From the NCBI GenBank assembly GCA_015680685.1, contig MNCI01007659.1:265633-329632 (forward strand): a stretch of 64,000 bases of DNA. The letters are read 5' to 3'. Shown in pieces: positions 20,624 through 31,560 of this stretch (position 1 is its first letter; the number at the start of each line of letters is the position of its first letter). A program made the position numbers and the translations under genes. Source of the stretch: Gnetum montanum (taxonomy: Eukaryota > Streptophyta > Gnetopsida > Gnetales > Gnetaceae). The notes under the pieces were generated by a model, which saw only the letters and a program-made list of their open reading frames with translations, was not told the DNA's origin and did not search any database.

Positions 20624-22210
20624 TAATCACTAACCTTGGTAGCATCCTTAGAATTATAATCCATCATTGATCAAGATGGATGATAAGTATCCTTCTCATT
20701 ATCATCACTATTGGTGCTAGGATGGCTAGATTTTTGAGTGTCCTCATCTAAGGACTCAACTCGATGTATTGGAGTTCATCAAGGACAAAGCTTCACTAAA
20801 AATCAAGAGGAAGCTGGTGGAGTTGTTGGTTGCTAACCTAGGACCCATTGGGACGTGGTTTCAAAGATGCTCTCCATAGCTTGTTACTTAAAAGAGCTAG
20901 GAGCATCAACATGAGATGGAGTAGTAAAAGTAGGAAAAAATAGAATATGGTGCTTCAACTCTCACATGGAAGCATGGTGATCTCCCTGAACACTAGTTAG
21001 GGGTACCTTTGGCTCAGAATATGATTCCATTCCTAAGTTGTATGTGCATGAGAGACCTGCTGTTGAAGAATGCAGTGGAGGAACATGAGCATCCTCCTTG
21101 TTGTCAGGAGGAGGAGTGACCCCCTTAAATACCTATCCATTAGAGGGAGGAGGAATCCTAGCCTCATCTAAGCTCTTTTGTAAGTAAGAGAGGTTCCTTC
21201 CAAGCTTCCCAATGGCTTAGGTAATGGGTCTAAATAGCCTCTTTAGAGAGGAAGCAATCTAAGCTTCAGAAGATTTTGATCTTCTTAACTGTGGTGAGGC
21301 CTTCTTTTGTTTTAGTGATATGGTGCTAGATCCTACTGCTACTATGTGAGAAGAAATCCTCTTCTTTGCATACTCACTAAGACTCCAATTTCCTTTAAAC
21401 AAAGGAAACTCTGGGATAGTCACACCCTTTTGATGGATCAACACGCTAATGAGGTATGGGTACCCAAGGATTCTCTCCCTGGCATAGAGACTTAGAATGT
21501 CTCAACAAAGAATGTGACCTAGATCTGATGGTAACCCTATAAGCAAACAATATAGTACAAAATCCTAGTTGGTAACAAATAACTGTAAATTCCTCCCTTC
21601 ACCATTATATTATACAAAATAATAACTGACAAGGTGGAGGCATTTAGGGTCATCTTGCTCTACTTAATGTGACCCTGATCAAAAGACATATCTCTCCCAA
21701 ACAGTAAATCATAGAATTTGTCATGAGCTATGGGCATAATACCATTTGTGTAAATGTCATGCATATACTTTATAGTAACTTGGAGAACATTAGGACTGGA
21801 AATACCCAGAAGTGCATTACAAATTTGAGGAGATACTTCAACAACAATCCCACCAACAGTGAATGTAAAAGCCCTCACAATTGCATCAGAAATAATAATG
21901 TTACAATAGAATTCTTGAATTAACACTTCAAGCATAGGAAAATTCATGGAAATGAATGTAGTCCAGGGTAAAAACTTAAAATAATCTAACAAAGCTTGTT
22001 GTCTATGTAGAGGGGAATTAAGAGATTACTCAAAAATAATGGTGGTGGTTCTTGAAGCCTCAAACTTATGCTGGGCTCATGTACTTCAAAATTGGGGTCT
22101 GTATGAAGGCAGCACACTACTAGAACTTACTCTTACACATTTCTTGGATGGATTTTTGGATGTACCAACCTTCTTGTGGGAAATTTCTTCCAAAATCACC
22201 ATGAATGGTG
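20624..22210 (-). pseudogene. 'Putative plant transposon protein' type ORF inside copia element F
   Basis: Minus-strand frame from about 22210 (first clear Met in 'PPFMVILEEISHKKVG') to a TAA at 20624, about 520 codons with a handful of stops. Order: basic Ser-rich start; 'MLEVLIQEFYCNIIISDAI' and 'VEVSPQICNALLGISSP' (21930-21800), matching the '.EFYAN...VRG..V.....IN..LG.P' head of the family; 'LSVIILYNIMVKGGIYSYLL' and 'LGTPYLISVLIHQKGVTIP' (about 21620-21410), matching the '.LLPYG.LIT.L....GV.L' part; then a Pro/Ser/Glu-rich tail 'ARIPPPSNG', 'DEDTQKSSHPSTNSDDN'. No copia enzyme domain. The same protein type occurs in gypsy elements A and B, so this copia element has acquired or exchanged a module. 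Function unknown. Confidence 0.68.
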
Positions 22211-22689
22211 GAGCCCTAGTCGTCTTTGTGTGGTCTTTGTGGAAGAGCACGACAAAAATGGAGGTTTTATCTTTTATAACAACAGGTAAATGAGGGCTTT
22301 GAATGAAAAATGAGACATATTTTTTGATAGAAAGACATATTTTTCACATGTAAAAATTTGGTAGATGTCTTTGATTCATCAAAGACGTATTTCCTACAAT
22401 AAACAAAAAAACTAGAGAGACATCTTTCACTTTCGAAAGACATCTTTCTTCAAAAGTAAAGATGAAATTTTGGAAGGTTGCCATTGGATAATGGTCTTAA
22501 TTAAACCTTGAAAAAAAAATAAAAAATTATATCTACCTACCTATCATGCTATTAGAAGATGATGGTGTATAAAGAGCTAAGGAATGTATTTCATCCTTTA
22601 AGGAATCTCCTTTGAACCGAACATCCCCAATGTTCAATGCATGACTTACTCTTACAAATTTTTTAAGGAAAGTGTCATGATGCCCTTGG

Positions 22690-24266
22690 TTCTATTTAAT
22701 TATCCATTCACTTTTAATAGCCTTGGTCCTTGGGTTGAATTCCAATCTTCATTGTGATCCTACATAAAACCCTTTCTTGGTGCACTTTGATAAAACTAAG
22801 GAGTCTTGTCATATGTCCATGTACTCATATGATAAAAATTTAGATTGCATTCCATTTATTTATGTCCAATATTTTTATAGTAATAAATTCTAATTCTCCT
22901 ATTGGAAAAATAATTAGAAGGACCAAACCTTTGAGGAGTTTTATGTTGGATAGAAGCTTCCCTTGATGTAGAGTCCTTGTTCTTTGATGGTTCCTTTAGA
23001 TGAGATAAAGGTTCCTCTTCTTGGTGTCAACATCCAAGTCCACCTTTGTCTTGTGGGCTTCTTCTATTTCTAAGTACCATTTGAAGGGACTCCCTTCCCT
23101 TCATTAATTTTTCATATATTAGTTTAACATCCACAACTTCCACTTTGGCCTATTCTAAAGATAAAGTTAGATTCTCATTCTCAGTCTTTAGGTCTAAGAG
23201 TTGTTTATTAAGATTGAAAATAGTTAAATTTAACAAATATATTTCATGTTATTTAGACTTAACTTGTTTATTTAACTTAGTACAAATATTTTGAAAATTC
23301 AAATTTTCTGTACATAATAGATCATACCTTTCATTATCATCTAGTTCATTGTTTGATGAATCACCATCAGTGAGGGCCATGTAGATGAGCTCAAAATTTC
23401 TTGCATCTTCCTCCACTTCTTCTTCACTCTATTCCCCATCATCCTAACTTGTATAGAATCAATCACCTATAGATTTTATGTTGATTGAATCTTTGCTGAT
23501 ATATCCCTTTGTTCTCTCTAGTAATTAGTTGTCAAAGCTTTCTGGTGAGAAGAGAAATCTCTTCTTCACTACCCTTGTCATGTTCATTGACCTCCTTCTC
23601 CTTGGAGGTAGTCTTTAGAGCAATAGGTTTTTCTTGAATTCTCCTTAAGTTATTAGATTCATTTCATAGGTGATGAGAGCACTTTGAAGTTCCTCAAATT
23701 TTAGAGTTGAGAAATCTATAATTTCCTCCATGACTATGACCTTAGGCCTAAACTTTGGTTGTAGAGTTCTGATAATTTTGATGATGACGTCGCTTTCAAG
23801 AAAGTCTTTCCCTATTCCTCTAATGGCTACAACAAGATTGTTAGCTCTAGAAAAATAATCCTTGATTTTCTCACCTTTTTGCATTTTGTGTTTATCATAT
23901 TCACTTTGCAAAATTAATAATTTTGATTGCTTAACAATATAGGTTCCTTCATAAGTAGCTTTCAAAGTTTGCCAAATTTCTTTCATCATTTTACATCTTG
24001 CTACCCTATTAAATTTAGATTTATTCAAAGCACACTATAAACAATTTTTTTTGAATCAAACATGAACTTATCATTTTCTTCTTATGAACATTTGCTTGAA
24101 GGCTTGATGATGTTGATGGTGCCATTGATAGGTGGAGTGTATCCTTCCAACATTGACTCCTAGAATTTAAACTCCATGGTTTGAAGAACCTTGGCATTTT
24201 GGCTTTCCAATAGGAAACGTTGAATCTATCAAACATGGGTGGCTTTGTGTAAGAAGTTCTCTCCAT
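22690..24266 (-). pseudogene. Copia-type Gag (element F)
   Basis: Begins at 24266 with 'MERTSYTKPPMFDRFNVSYW', close to the usual start of plant copia Gag (K/R-P-P.FDG.NY.YWK). The UBN2-type core is in the frame at 24028-23645: 'MMKEIWQTLKATYEGT', 'GEKIKDYFSRANNLVVAI', 'KIIRTLQPKFRPKV', 'IDFSTLKFEELQSALITYE'. Further on come an acidic stretch (23470-23350), a Leu/Asn/Lys coiled coil (23330-23130) and 'QDKGGLGC' (23040), matching the 'F.KGGLGY' linker. The tail to about 22690 corresponds to the region before protease. A frame break falls near 24030. Gag coats the RNA in the cytoplasmic particle; its retention fits a non-autonomous element that still packages itself. Confidence 0.8.
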
Positions 24267-24306
24267 TGTTTACTCTTGAAGCAGATGATGCAATAAAGAG
24301 TACCAA

Positions 24307-24318
24307 GCTTTGATACCA
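24307..24318 (-). other. Primer-binding site of element F
   Basis: Minus strand TGGTATCAAAGC, one base from TGGTATCAGAGC, complementary to the 3' end of plant initiator tRNA-Met. Four bases separate it from the 5' LTR. Confidence 0.88.
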
Positions 24319-24322
24319 CTTA

Positions 24323-25440
24323 TGGATCATTGAACTTAAAAGGGGGTGGGGGGTTGATGAATAGGTTCTCCAAATAAAAACTTAAACAAACAAAGCACAC
24401 ACAGAAATTTATATGGTTCCCCAACTTGGGTACTCCACACTTGAAGGATAGATCAAAAGCATACCTCTAAACTTTGTTGCTCTTAAATTGTGGTTGAAGG
24501 GTCCACACTCTGTATAGTTGTTAAGCCCCACTCCAAAGTGTTATACCACAACACAAATCACTTAATCCTAGAAGGTTCCATCAGACTTGAAAATGTGGTT
24601 TCAAGGCTTCCACAACCTTTACAATCTTGAGTTTTGCATTGGAGTGTTGTGCTATAGCACCAACAACTCAGTCCTACAGGATCCTGACAAGCTCAAGGAA
24701 CTCAACCTCTTAGGGTAACAAGAATAAGAATTACAAGGAATGATTACAATTGAATTTGTTGATCCTTGCACAATTAGGTACAACACATTGTACAAAGCCA
24801 AAATGATTAGACAATGAGGACCAATAGAGAATTCAATGATTACTAATGATTGTATAATGAATACAACAATGCTTGCATATTTTCCAATGCATATGAAGTC
24901 TTCTTATAGCTATCATGTTGCTAACTCCTTTTTGAAACTTATGCAATGGCTAGCTAATGGTCACCAATGATCATGTGAGACATCTTTCTCATACTTGAGA
25001 CATCTTTCTAAATTTTCCTTTAAATGTGGAAATATGCCTTTGTTTCTTAAAAGATGTCTTTCTAAATTCTTCATTTTGGAAGACATTTTTGCTCAATGGA
25101 TGACATCTTTTTGTATTTGGTCTGCATTCTATAAAGACGTCTTTGCCTAGGAGAAGATGTCTTGCTATTTCTAAAGATGTCATTTTGAATTTTCTTTGAG
25201 TTCATCCCAAATTTGCCAAGATGTTTGCTGCTTCCCAAAGATGTCTTTCTTTATTTTCTCTTGCATGATCAGATATGTCTTTCTTCACTTTCTCTTACAT
25301 GATGAATGCATTGTTTCTTGTTTGCAATTGTGCTCAATCCAAGTTCTTTTCTTGCAAGCACAACAACTACACACACATACAAACAAACTTTGTTTCCATT
25401 TTTCTTAATGTTTTGACATACCAAAATCAAAAGGTCCACA
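24323..25440 (-). mobile_element. 5' LTR of element F
   Basis: 1118 bases, next to the primer-binding site at its low end and TTCCA at its high end. Contains AGACATCTTT/AGATGTCTTT motifs at 24975-25280, as in the other LTR. The low end carries a 30-base extension absent from the partner LTR, where only the G-run is left. Confidence 0.88.
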
Positions 25441-25445
25441 TTCCA
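25441..25445. other. Target-site duplication of F, right copy (TTCCA)
   Basis: Pairs with 19063-19067. Behind it the E polypurine tract resumes (minus strand GAAGGA), so F split that tract. Confidence 0.9.
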
Positions 25446-25689
25446 TCCTTCAAAAAGTAAACTCATGTAAATAAGAAAGTAGGGGTTAAGGTAACCCCCC
25501 ACATATGAAGTTTGGTCTCATGAATCCATATAGCATCATTAATGGATTAATCCTATCAATGGATCAAGTACTTATGCCTCTTCACTTCTTAAGTCATAGA
25601 ATATTTCATTCACTGGAGTACGATTGTCTTTCTTTCTATTGAAGGCTTGGATTAATTAATAGTCCCCTTCAACTCATTGACTTCCAATT
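25446..25689 (-). other. E 3' untranslated end with split polypurine tract
   Basis: On the minus strand the purine-rich 'TTTTTGAAGGA' continues across F into 'TGGAAGAGC', which abuts the E 3' LTR at 19058. No gene in the remaining bases. Confidence 0.6.
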
Positions 25690-26401
25690 GTATGATCTTA
25701 TCATTAATTGGTCCATGATAGTACACAAGATTCAAAACATTAAATATAAAAGACATACCAACATCATTTGGTTAATCAATTTTAAAAGAATTATCATTAA
25801 TCTTGCCCTTAATTTTAAAAGGTCCCATCTCTTGCACAAAATTAGCACTAAGTTGAGCTTCATCATTAAAGCTCTTCAAGGTGTTCGCCATCTTAGGAAA
25901 AAATCATAATTCACCTCAAATTGGATTTTACCAATGGTAATATGAAAAGCATTATTGTATGAAAAATCAACATGACAAAACATGTTTTCCCACTTGTTTG
26001 TCTATTCATCACATGAACATCTCAATATGTTTAGCAAGGATTTATTCACCACATCTATTTGGCCATATGATTATGGGTGATATGCACTAGAAAAAATTAG
26101 TTTTATCCCTAGAATTTTCCAAAGGAACCTCCAAAAGTAATTAGTGAATTTGGAGTATTTATCACTAATAATATTCAAAGGAATTACATGCAACTTCACA
26201 ACATGATAAAAAAATAAATTTGTCTTATGAGAATCATCACACATCCTTTTGCATGGAATGAAGTATGTTATCTTGTAGAACTTTTCCACAGTAACAAAAA
26301 TTGCATTATTCCCACTTGATTTTTAGTATACTAGTCATAAAATACATAGACATCCCTTCCCATGGATCCTTGGGAATTGAAAAGGTCATATAATTTTCAT
26401 G
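25690..26401 (-). pseudogene. Integrase core and C-terminus, second part (element E)
   Basis: Minus-strand reading picks up directly at the B insertion point. 'MTFSIPKDPWEGMSMYFM' (about 26395-26340) fits the family's 'LPVP..PWE..SMDF'; the first catalytic Asp of that block is Tyr here. Then 'KFYKITYFIPCKRMCD' and 'NIISDKYSKFTNYFW' (26160-26120) holds the second catalytic Asp; 'IKLIFSSAYHP' precedes the lost 'QTDGQTE'. The tail near 25800-25700 reads 'GPFKIKGKINDNSFKID' and 'FNVLNL', the chromovirus GPY/F-like end. A chromodomain was not discernible. The N-terminal zinc finger is at 37238-37480, beyond element B. Confidence 0.82.
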
Positions 26402-26406
26402 CACTT
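26402..26406. other. Target-site duplication of B, left copy (CACTT)
   Basis: CACTT directly before the B 5' LTR; repeated at 37233-37237. Confidence 0.85.
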
Positions 26407-27282
26407 TATGAGTCCTGTTTCGATACGCTATGTTGACGTAGCCCCTTTGATGTATCATTGTCGATGTATGGTTCAATGCATTGATGCTGACATTGGCAGT
26501 GCCTATATAAATATGACTATCACATACATTAATGACATTTAGAATTGATAGGATAGCCAAGTTCTTGTAGTTTTGTTTCTCCATAGTTAGAATATTTTCC
26601 CTTTGAGTGCTTGTAGTATAAGTTTAAAAGATTGTATGGTGCTTTATTTAAATGTCATGTACCTAAATGCATTGGCATGAACAATAATAAAGTCAAGATT
26701 TCTTATATTCATTTCAGCATTTATATTAGTTAACCCTTTACTATTAGCACTTTACTTTTAATGTAATTTACATTTGTTATTTTAATTAATTAGTGTACTT
26801 AACCATAAATATGTAAGTATGACCAGTTCAAGCATGATGTATTACACTTGTTAATCTTAGTAGTGGATATTTGACACATCCAATGATAGCTACTTAGAAA
26901 CCTAGTAGTATTAATACTAGTTTGGGATATGTACGACAAGTGGAAATAGTTACTTTACATTAGGATAGTTAGTTACTAGATTACCTAAGTAGTTAGATAA
27001 TTAATTAATTAAATCTTGATTCACTCATCTAGCCATTAGGATAAATAAATAAATATAAATATATATTCTTATAAAAATTGACATCATGTGCCTTAACTCG
27101 TATTTAACCATACATACTAATAACACAAGTGTGAGCTAGGAAGACAATGATCATACAACTCCATGATTCACCATTTAGAGCTATAGGTAACTTAGGAAAC
27201 TAAGTCCATGAAATTTAATCAAATCACTAGTGACTGCTTGTGATTTGTATGGTTGGGTGTAGGGGATACCCACTTCTCATCA
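26407..27282 (+). mobile_element. 5' LTR of element B
   Basis: 876 bases, from TATGAGTCC (partner: TGATGAGTCC, one G lost here) to TCTCATCA. Paired with 36564-37232 in 'AGCCAAGTT.TT.TAGTTTTGTTTCTC', 'GATTTCTTATATTCATT' and 'TGATTTGTATGGTTGG'. Contains the perfect palindrome CAATGCATTG (26474-26483) before a TATA-like TATATAAATA (26504-26513). Confidence 0.88.
26504..26513 (+). promoter_or_regulatory. TATA box of B 5' LTR
   Basis: TATATAAATA in GTGCC-TATATAAATA-TGAC, about 100 bases into the LTR. In the 3' LTR the same place reads GTGCCTACGTAAATG, so the box is damaged there. Confidence 0.55.
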
Positions 27283-27300
27283 TTGGTGTTGTTGTAAGGA
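27283..27300 (+). other. Primer-binding site of element B (decayed tRNA-Asp type)
   Basis: TTGGTGTTGTTGTAAGGA follows the LTR end CA immediately. Compared with the TTGGCGCCGTTGCCGGGGA site of Athila/Tat-type elements nearly all changes are C-to-T or G-to-A. Confidence 0.72.
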
Positions 27301-30300
27301 ATGTAGTTTAGTTAAGGATGCCTACTAGTAATAAACTATAAATTTATATAAAGATGTTGTAAAGGTAAAACAACAATAATCCACTATCATCCACTCAAGG
27401 AAATAATTAAAGAATTAAAATATCAAAGACATTATTTTGATATTTAAATAATATTGCTTCTTTTCATAGGAACAAATCTTCACTAAATACAAGAGAATGT
27501 AATCAACAATAGGGGACACTAAAGAAGCCCCAAAACTAAGGGTTGTTTATGCCAATTTGGATCCTTATAATCTGGATTTTACTTTCATCCTTCATCAAGA
27601 TGAATAGATGCATTGGAGGAATATGAAAGGAAACATTGTATTGCCTCTTGATTGATCCATTCCTACCATATTGATAGTGAATCTCATCAAATTTGGCATC
27701 ACAACACTCAACATAGAATATGAGTTCTTAGACCATACCTATTAAGACTATTAGCCTACAGATACCTAGCATAAGAAAGATTGGTACATGGAAGCACACT
27801 ATGAGACATATAAGGGTAAAAGGGTCCTAACATCATTATTCTTGTAGTAGCATAAAGAAGTTAAGGATTTTCTTTCTTACTAATCCCAATATATAGATTC
27901 TCCTTCTTTCTTTGAGAAGGAAAACCTTCACCAATGGTTATAGTAAACTTTGGAAAACCTTGGTGATGGGAAGATAGGGTCTCAAGAATAGGGTACCTCA
28001 AAGGATAGAAAGGCTAGTCATTTATCTAAAGGTAAGGAGAATGATAAGGAGAAAGATAAAGAGAAATATAAGGACTAAGGTAGGAATTAGAGGAGAAAGA
28101 CTAGCATGCATCTTTCTCCTAGTTCTCCTTCTTCACCGTCATCATCCTCTACATCATCAAGCTTTGATAAGAGGAGATAATGCCAAGACAAAAGAAGAAG
28201 TAGTCAAGACTAGGATGGGGATGAATGATAGGATACAGATAAATGAAGATCTTGCCAAAATGATCAAAACCAAAGGTAGATACACCCACAAGGGGAAGAA
28301 ACAAATCATTGGAAGTGAAGGCATAACATGTTTCATCATAGATGTTATAACCATAAAAGGGGCTACCATGAACAAAATGACTATGATGAGCCTTTTTTGA
28401 CTACCAAAAATATGATTAATATTTCAGAGGAAGTGAGAATTTTCATAAGGAATTAAAAAGATAGTAGGATTAAGAGGTTGGATATGAATAATACTCCTAG
28501 GTTTGAAGGAGAATATAATGTAGTTCCTCAAAATCATCTCCAAGCCTTTCATGATGTTTATGCCTTGAAGAACATAGAAAATAAATGGTAGAAACTTAAA
28601 TTGTTCCCAAGAATACTCATCAAAGAAGCAAAAAGCTAGTATTTGTCCTTAGAATTGGAATATATTCACTGATAGAGTACCATGTTAGAACTATTAAATA
28701 ATAAATAGCAAACATACCCTGGAGTATCTAACTTGTAGAGGTAGATCTAAGGATAGAAATAGGAAAATCATGAGTCCTTGGAAGAAGCCCTGGGTAGGTA
28801 CTACTTTCTATTACACCAATTCTTAGGCCATGCATACTCTCAAAGGTAACAACTTCATCATATCATAGATGGGCTTTAGAATAAGACAAGAAAAACCCTT
28901 GGGATCTATGCCTAAGAAAGACTGTTTGAATTGTAGGCTTATTAGATTCAAAAGTTGATTGAGCAAGTGGCCAAAGAAAAAGGAGAGCTAAAAACATGTG
29001 AAAGTGTAGAGGAGTATAATAAGGACTCCTCCATTTATAAAAGGAGGTATGTTTCTATTATTTAGAGGGGGAAGAACCTCTTGAAGAAGTGGTGCAAAGG
29101 AAGACTTTACAAAAATCTATCATTGAAATATTAGTTACGATTGATAAAATGTGAGACTCCTTGGATGAGAAGTTCCAAATGGATCTCAAGATTATAGAGG
29201 AAAGAATGGATGAAGGAATTCATGGTCAAGATAGAAGGAGAAAAAGGATGTAGAAAATGATTGCCATAAGCAAAATGGTAAGGTTGTAACAATTTAAGAG
29301 ATTGCAGATTTCAAAATGGATGATGATAGATGCAATATTTGCCAATATGAATATCCTAAGGGATGTTACCCAGTGCTATCATATCTACAAGAGTTTGGGA
29401 TATACACATGAAATCCCAAATTTGTAAAATGGAAAATACCTTGGTGGTTGCCTTACTTACAAGGTAGCTATAGAAAATAGTTCCACCAACCAACATATTA
29501 TTTGAGTGGAGCATCTTCATAACCTCAGGAGCAATACCAATAGTGGCAACACTCACGATAATGGGTGATGCCACTGACATGATAATAGTATTGTTAGAGG
29601 TAGCCAAATACCTATGGATATTATGTGTAATAGCCTATATCCTCTTATGACTCATCTAGCCAAACCTTCTTATGTCACCATTACTACCCTTTAAAATATT
29701 ATAGAGAATCTTCTCCAAGAGGGGAGACTCCTTTTCCTTTTCCTCCTCTATATCCCTTAGCAGCCCTTTACATCATCAACTATCACACTCTTGCCACCTA
29801 CTCCACCTATGTAGAAGGAAATTCCACCATAGCCACAACAATGAAATGTCGTAAGGGCAGTAAACATATAGCTGGATATTCATCCAAGTGGTTTTGAATA
29901 ACAACCTCACAAGAGACCATTCTTTACAATGAATAGCCTCTCAAAACCCTCACAAATACCCATGGTTGTTAACCTTGCCTTATCTATCTTTGAAAGTACT
30001 CTTAAATAGCCTTCAAACCAAAGGATCTCTAATGTTGATACTATCATGTTGACCCACATGGTCACTGATAAGATAAAAGTTGGTCATCTTCCTAGGAAGC
30101 GATATGATCTTGGAAGTCCTCTTATCTATTTACATATTGTAGGAAATGATTGATGTAAGGATTTTTTAGATTTAGGTTTTTGGGTGAACTTAATCTACCA
30201 AGACATGTAAAGGACCTAGAACCTACCTCCTCTCAAAAAGAGCAATATCAAACTAGAGCTTATAGATCAGTCCATCACTGTTCCTTTGGAGCTAGTGGAG

Positions 30301-30819
30301 GACATCATGACAACCATCTATGGATGGTTCTATCATACAAATTTTCTTGTAATTCATATGAATAATTGTAAGGAGAACTTCCCTATCGTTATGGAAAGGG
30401 CTTAACTAAGTGCTATAAAAACTAAGATGGGGATTAGAGATCTTTCCTTGGAAATCTTAAAGGAAAATAAATTTGAGAAAATGAAGAAGAAGAAATTTCT
30501 TTGTATTTACAAAACAAGGTGCCCTTACATCTAGAGAATATGAATGGTAAAAGATACATCTATTTAGGCATGCAACTGGTGTGCCATAAGAGCAGTTATT
30601 CAAAAGTACTTATATGTAGTGTGTAGAAAAAAGGAAGGTACCCAATGGCTAACATTAGAAAATTTAGGAAAATCCATAATATGCATGAAACTATTGGAGA
30701 GCCTCATAAGTGCCTACATTGAGAATATGAATGAAATTTAGTAGCTTCATAGTTAACTATTTCATGCAAAGAATGAAATAGATTAGGAAGAGTTGTAAAT
30801 CCTAGATTACTTCAAGAAG
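27301..30819 (+). pseudogene. Decayed gag/protease region of element B
   Basis: Expected place of gag and protease. Fragments look coding (Lys/Glu-rich and Ser-rich stretch 28040-28400; a possible Gag start near 27500), but stops occur in every frame and I could not align a complete Gag or an Asp-protease loop. The minus-strand open frame at 29356-29607 shows no family signature. Confidence 0.35.
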
Positions 30820-31560
30820 GATCCCCTTGAATTGAAAGCTTTAACAACAACTTTAGAATATGCTTTCCTTAACTATGGAAAGCTAGTAATCCTTAATATC
30901 AACCTTGCTTAAGATTAAGAAAAGAAGTGGCTAAAAGTGGTGAACAAGAGGCCAATAGCATTTTCCTACTCGTATCATAGACTAATAGGGATAAATCCAT
31001 AGATATGCTAGCATTGCATTTATATAGACTCTTCCATTAAGTTAAAGAGACAACTGTAGGGAAGGTTGAATCCAAAACTTAAGCATATTTTCAAAGAAAA
31101 AGTAGAACAACTTCTTAAGGCCAAATTCATATATCCAATTGCAAACAATGAATGGGTTAACCCACTTATGATTATACCTAAGAAAGGAGGGAAGTGGAGA
31201 GTTTGCACAGATTTTAGACTATTAAACATGGAAACCTTCAAAGGTCATTTTCCATTGCCATTTGTTGACTAAGTGTTGGATACCATTGTAAGACATTGTT
31301 ATTATAGCTTTTTGGATGGTCATAGTGGCTATAACTAGATTCAAATCGCATCATAGGACTAGACCAAAATAACATTCACAGGTTCTTAAAAGACGTTTAC
31401 ATAGAAAAAGATGTCCTTTGGTCTATGCAACCCTCTAGCTACTTTTTAATGCTTAGTACTGAACATCTTTCAACAGTAGCTTGGTAGTGGGGTAGAAGTC
31501 TTAATTGATGTCTTCTATACCTATGTTACCACATTTGAGCAAGCCTTTGACTAGAGCACA
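30820..31560 (+). pseudogene. Reverse transcriptase, N-terminal two thirds (element B)
   Basis: Opens with the linker 'PLELKALTTTLEYAFLN' (family: LELKPLP..L.YAFL), then in the frame at 31066-31272 'LNPKLKHIFKEKVEQLLK', 'FIYPIANNEWVNPLMIIPKK' and 'WRVCTDFRLLN', 'HFPLPFVD'. With stops it goes on 'FLDGHSGYN', 'KMSFGLCNPLATF' and the active-site strand 'VEVLIDVFYTY' (Asp codon 31507-31509; the second Asp of the normal pair is Val). The sequence ends near 'TFEQAFD', so the thumb and all of RNase H and integrase are missing. Best match in wording: Athila/Tat-type plant gypsy RT. Confidence 0.85.

Larger units (their letters stand above)
19068..25440 (-). mobile_element. Non-autonomous Ty1/copia element F with gag and foreign ORF
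   Basis: Complete ends: LTRs 19068-20148 and 24323-25440, both TG...CA on either strand, flanked by perfect TTCCA duplications. On the minus strand the order is LTR, primer-binding site, gag (24266-22690), an ORF of 'putative plant transposon protein' type (22210-20624), polypurine tract and LTR. No protease active site, integrase, RT or RNase H remains in the 4.2-kb interior. F sits inside E's polypurine tract, nine bases from E's 3' LTR. Mobilisation must have used enzymes of a partner; element K has matching LTR ends and a copia pol. Confidence 0.9.

Noticed and set aside
29356-29607. Minus-strand ORF inside element B
   Set aside because: Hydrophobic and compositionally simple, antisense to the decayed gag/protease region, no recognisable domain.
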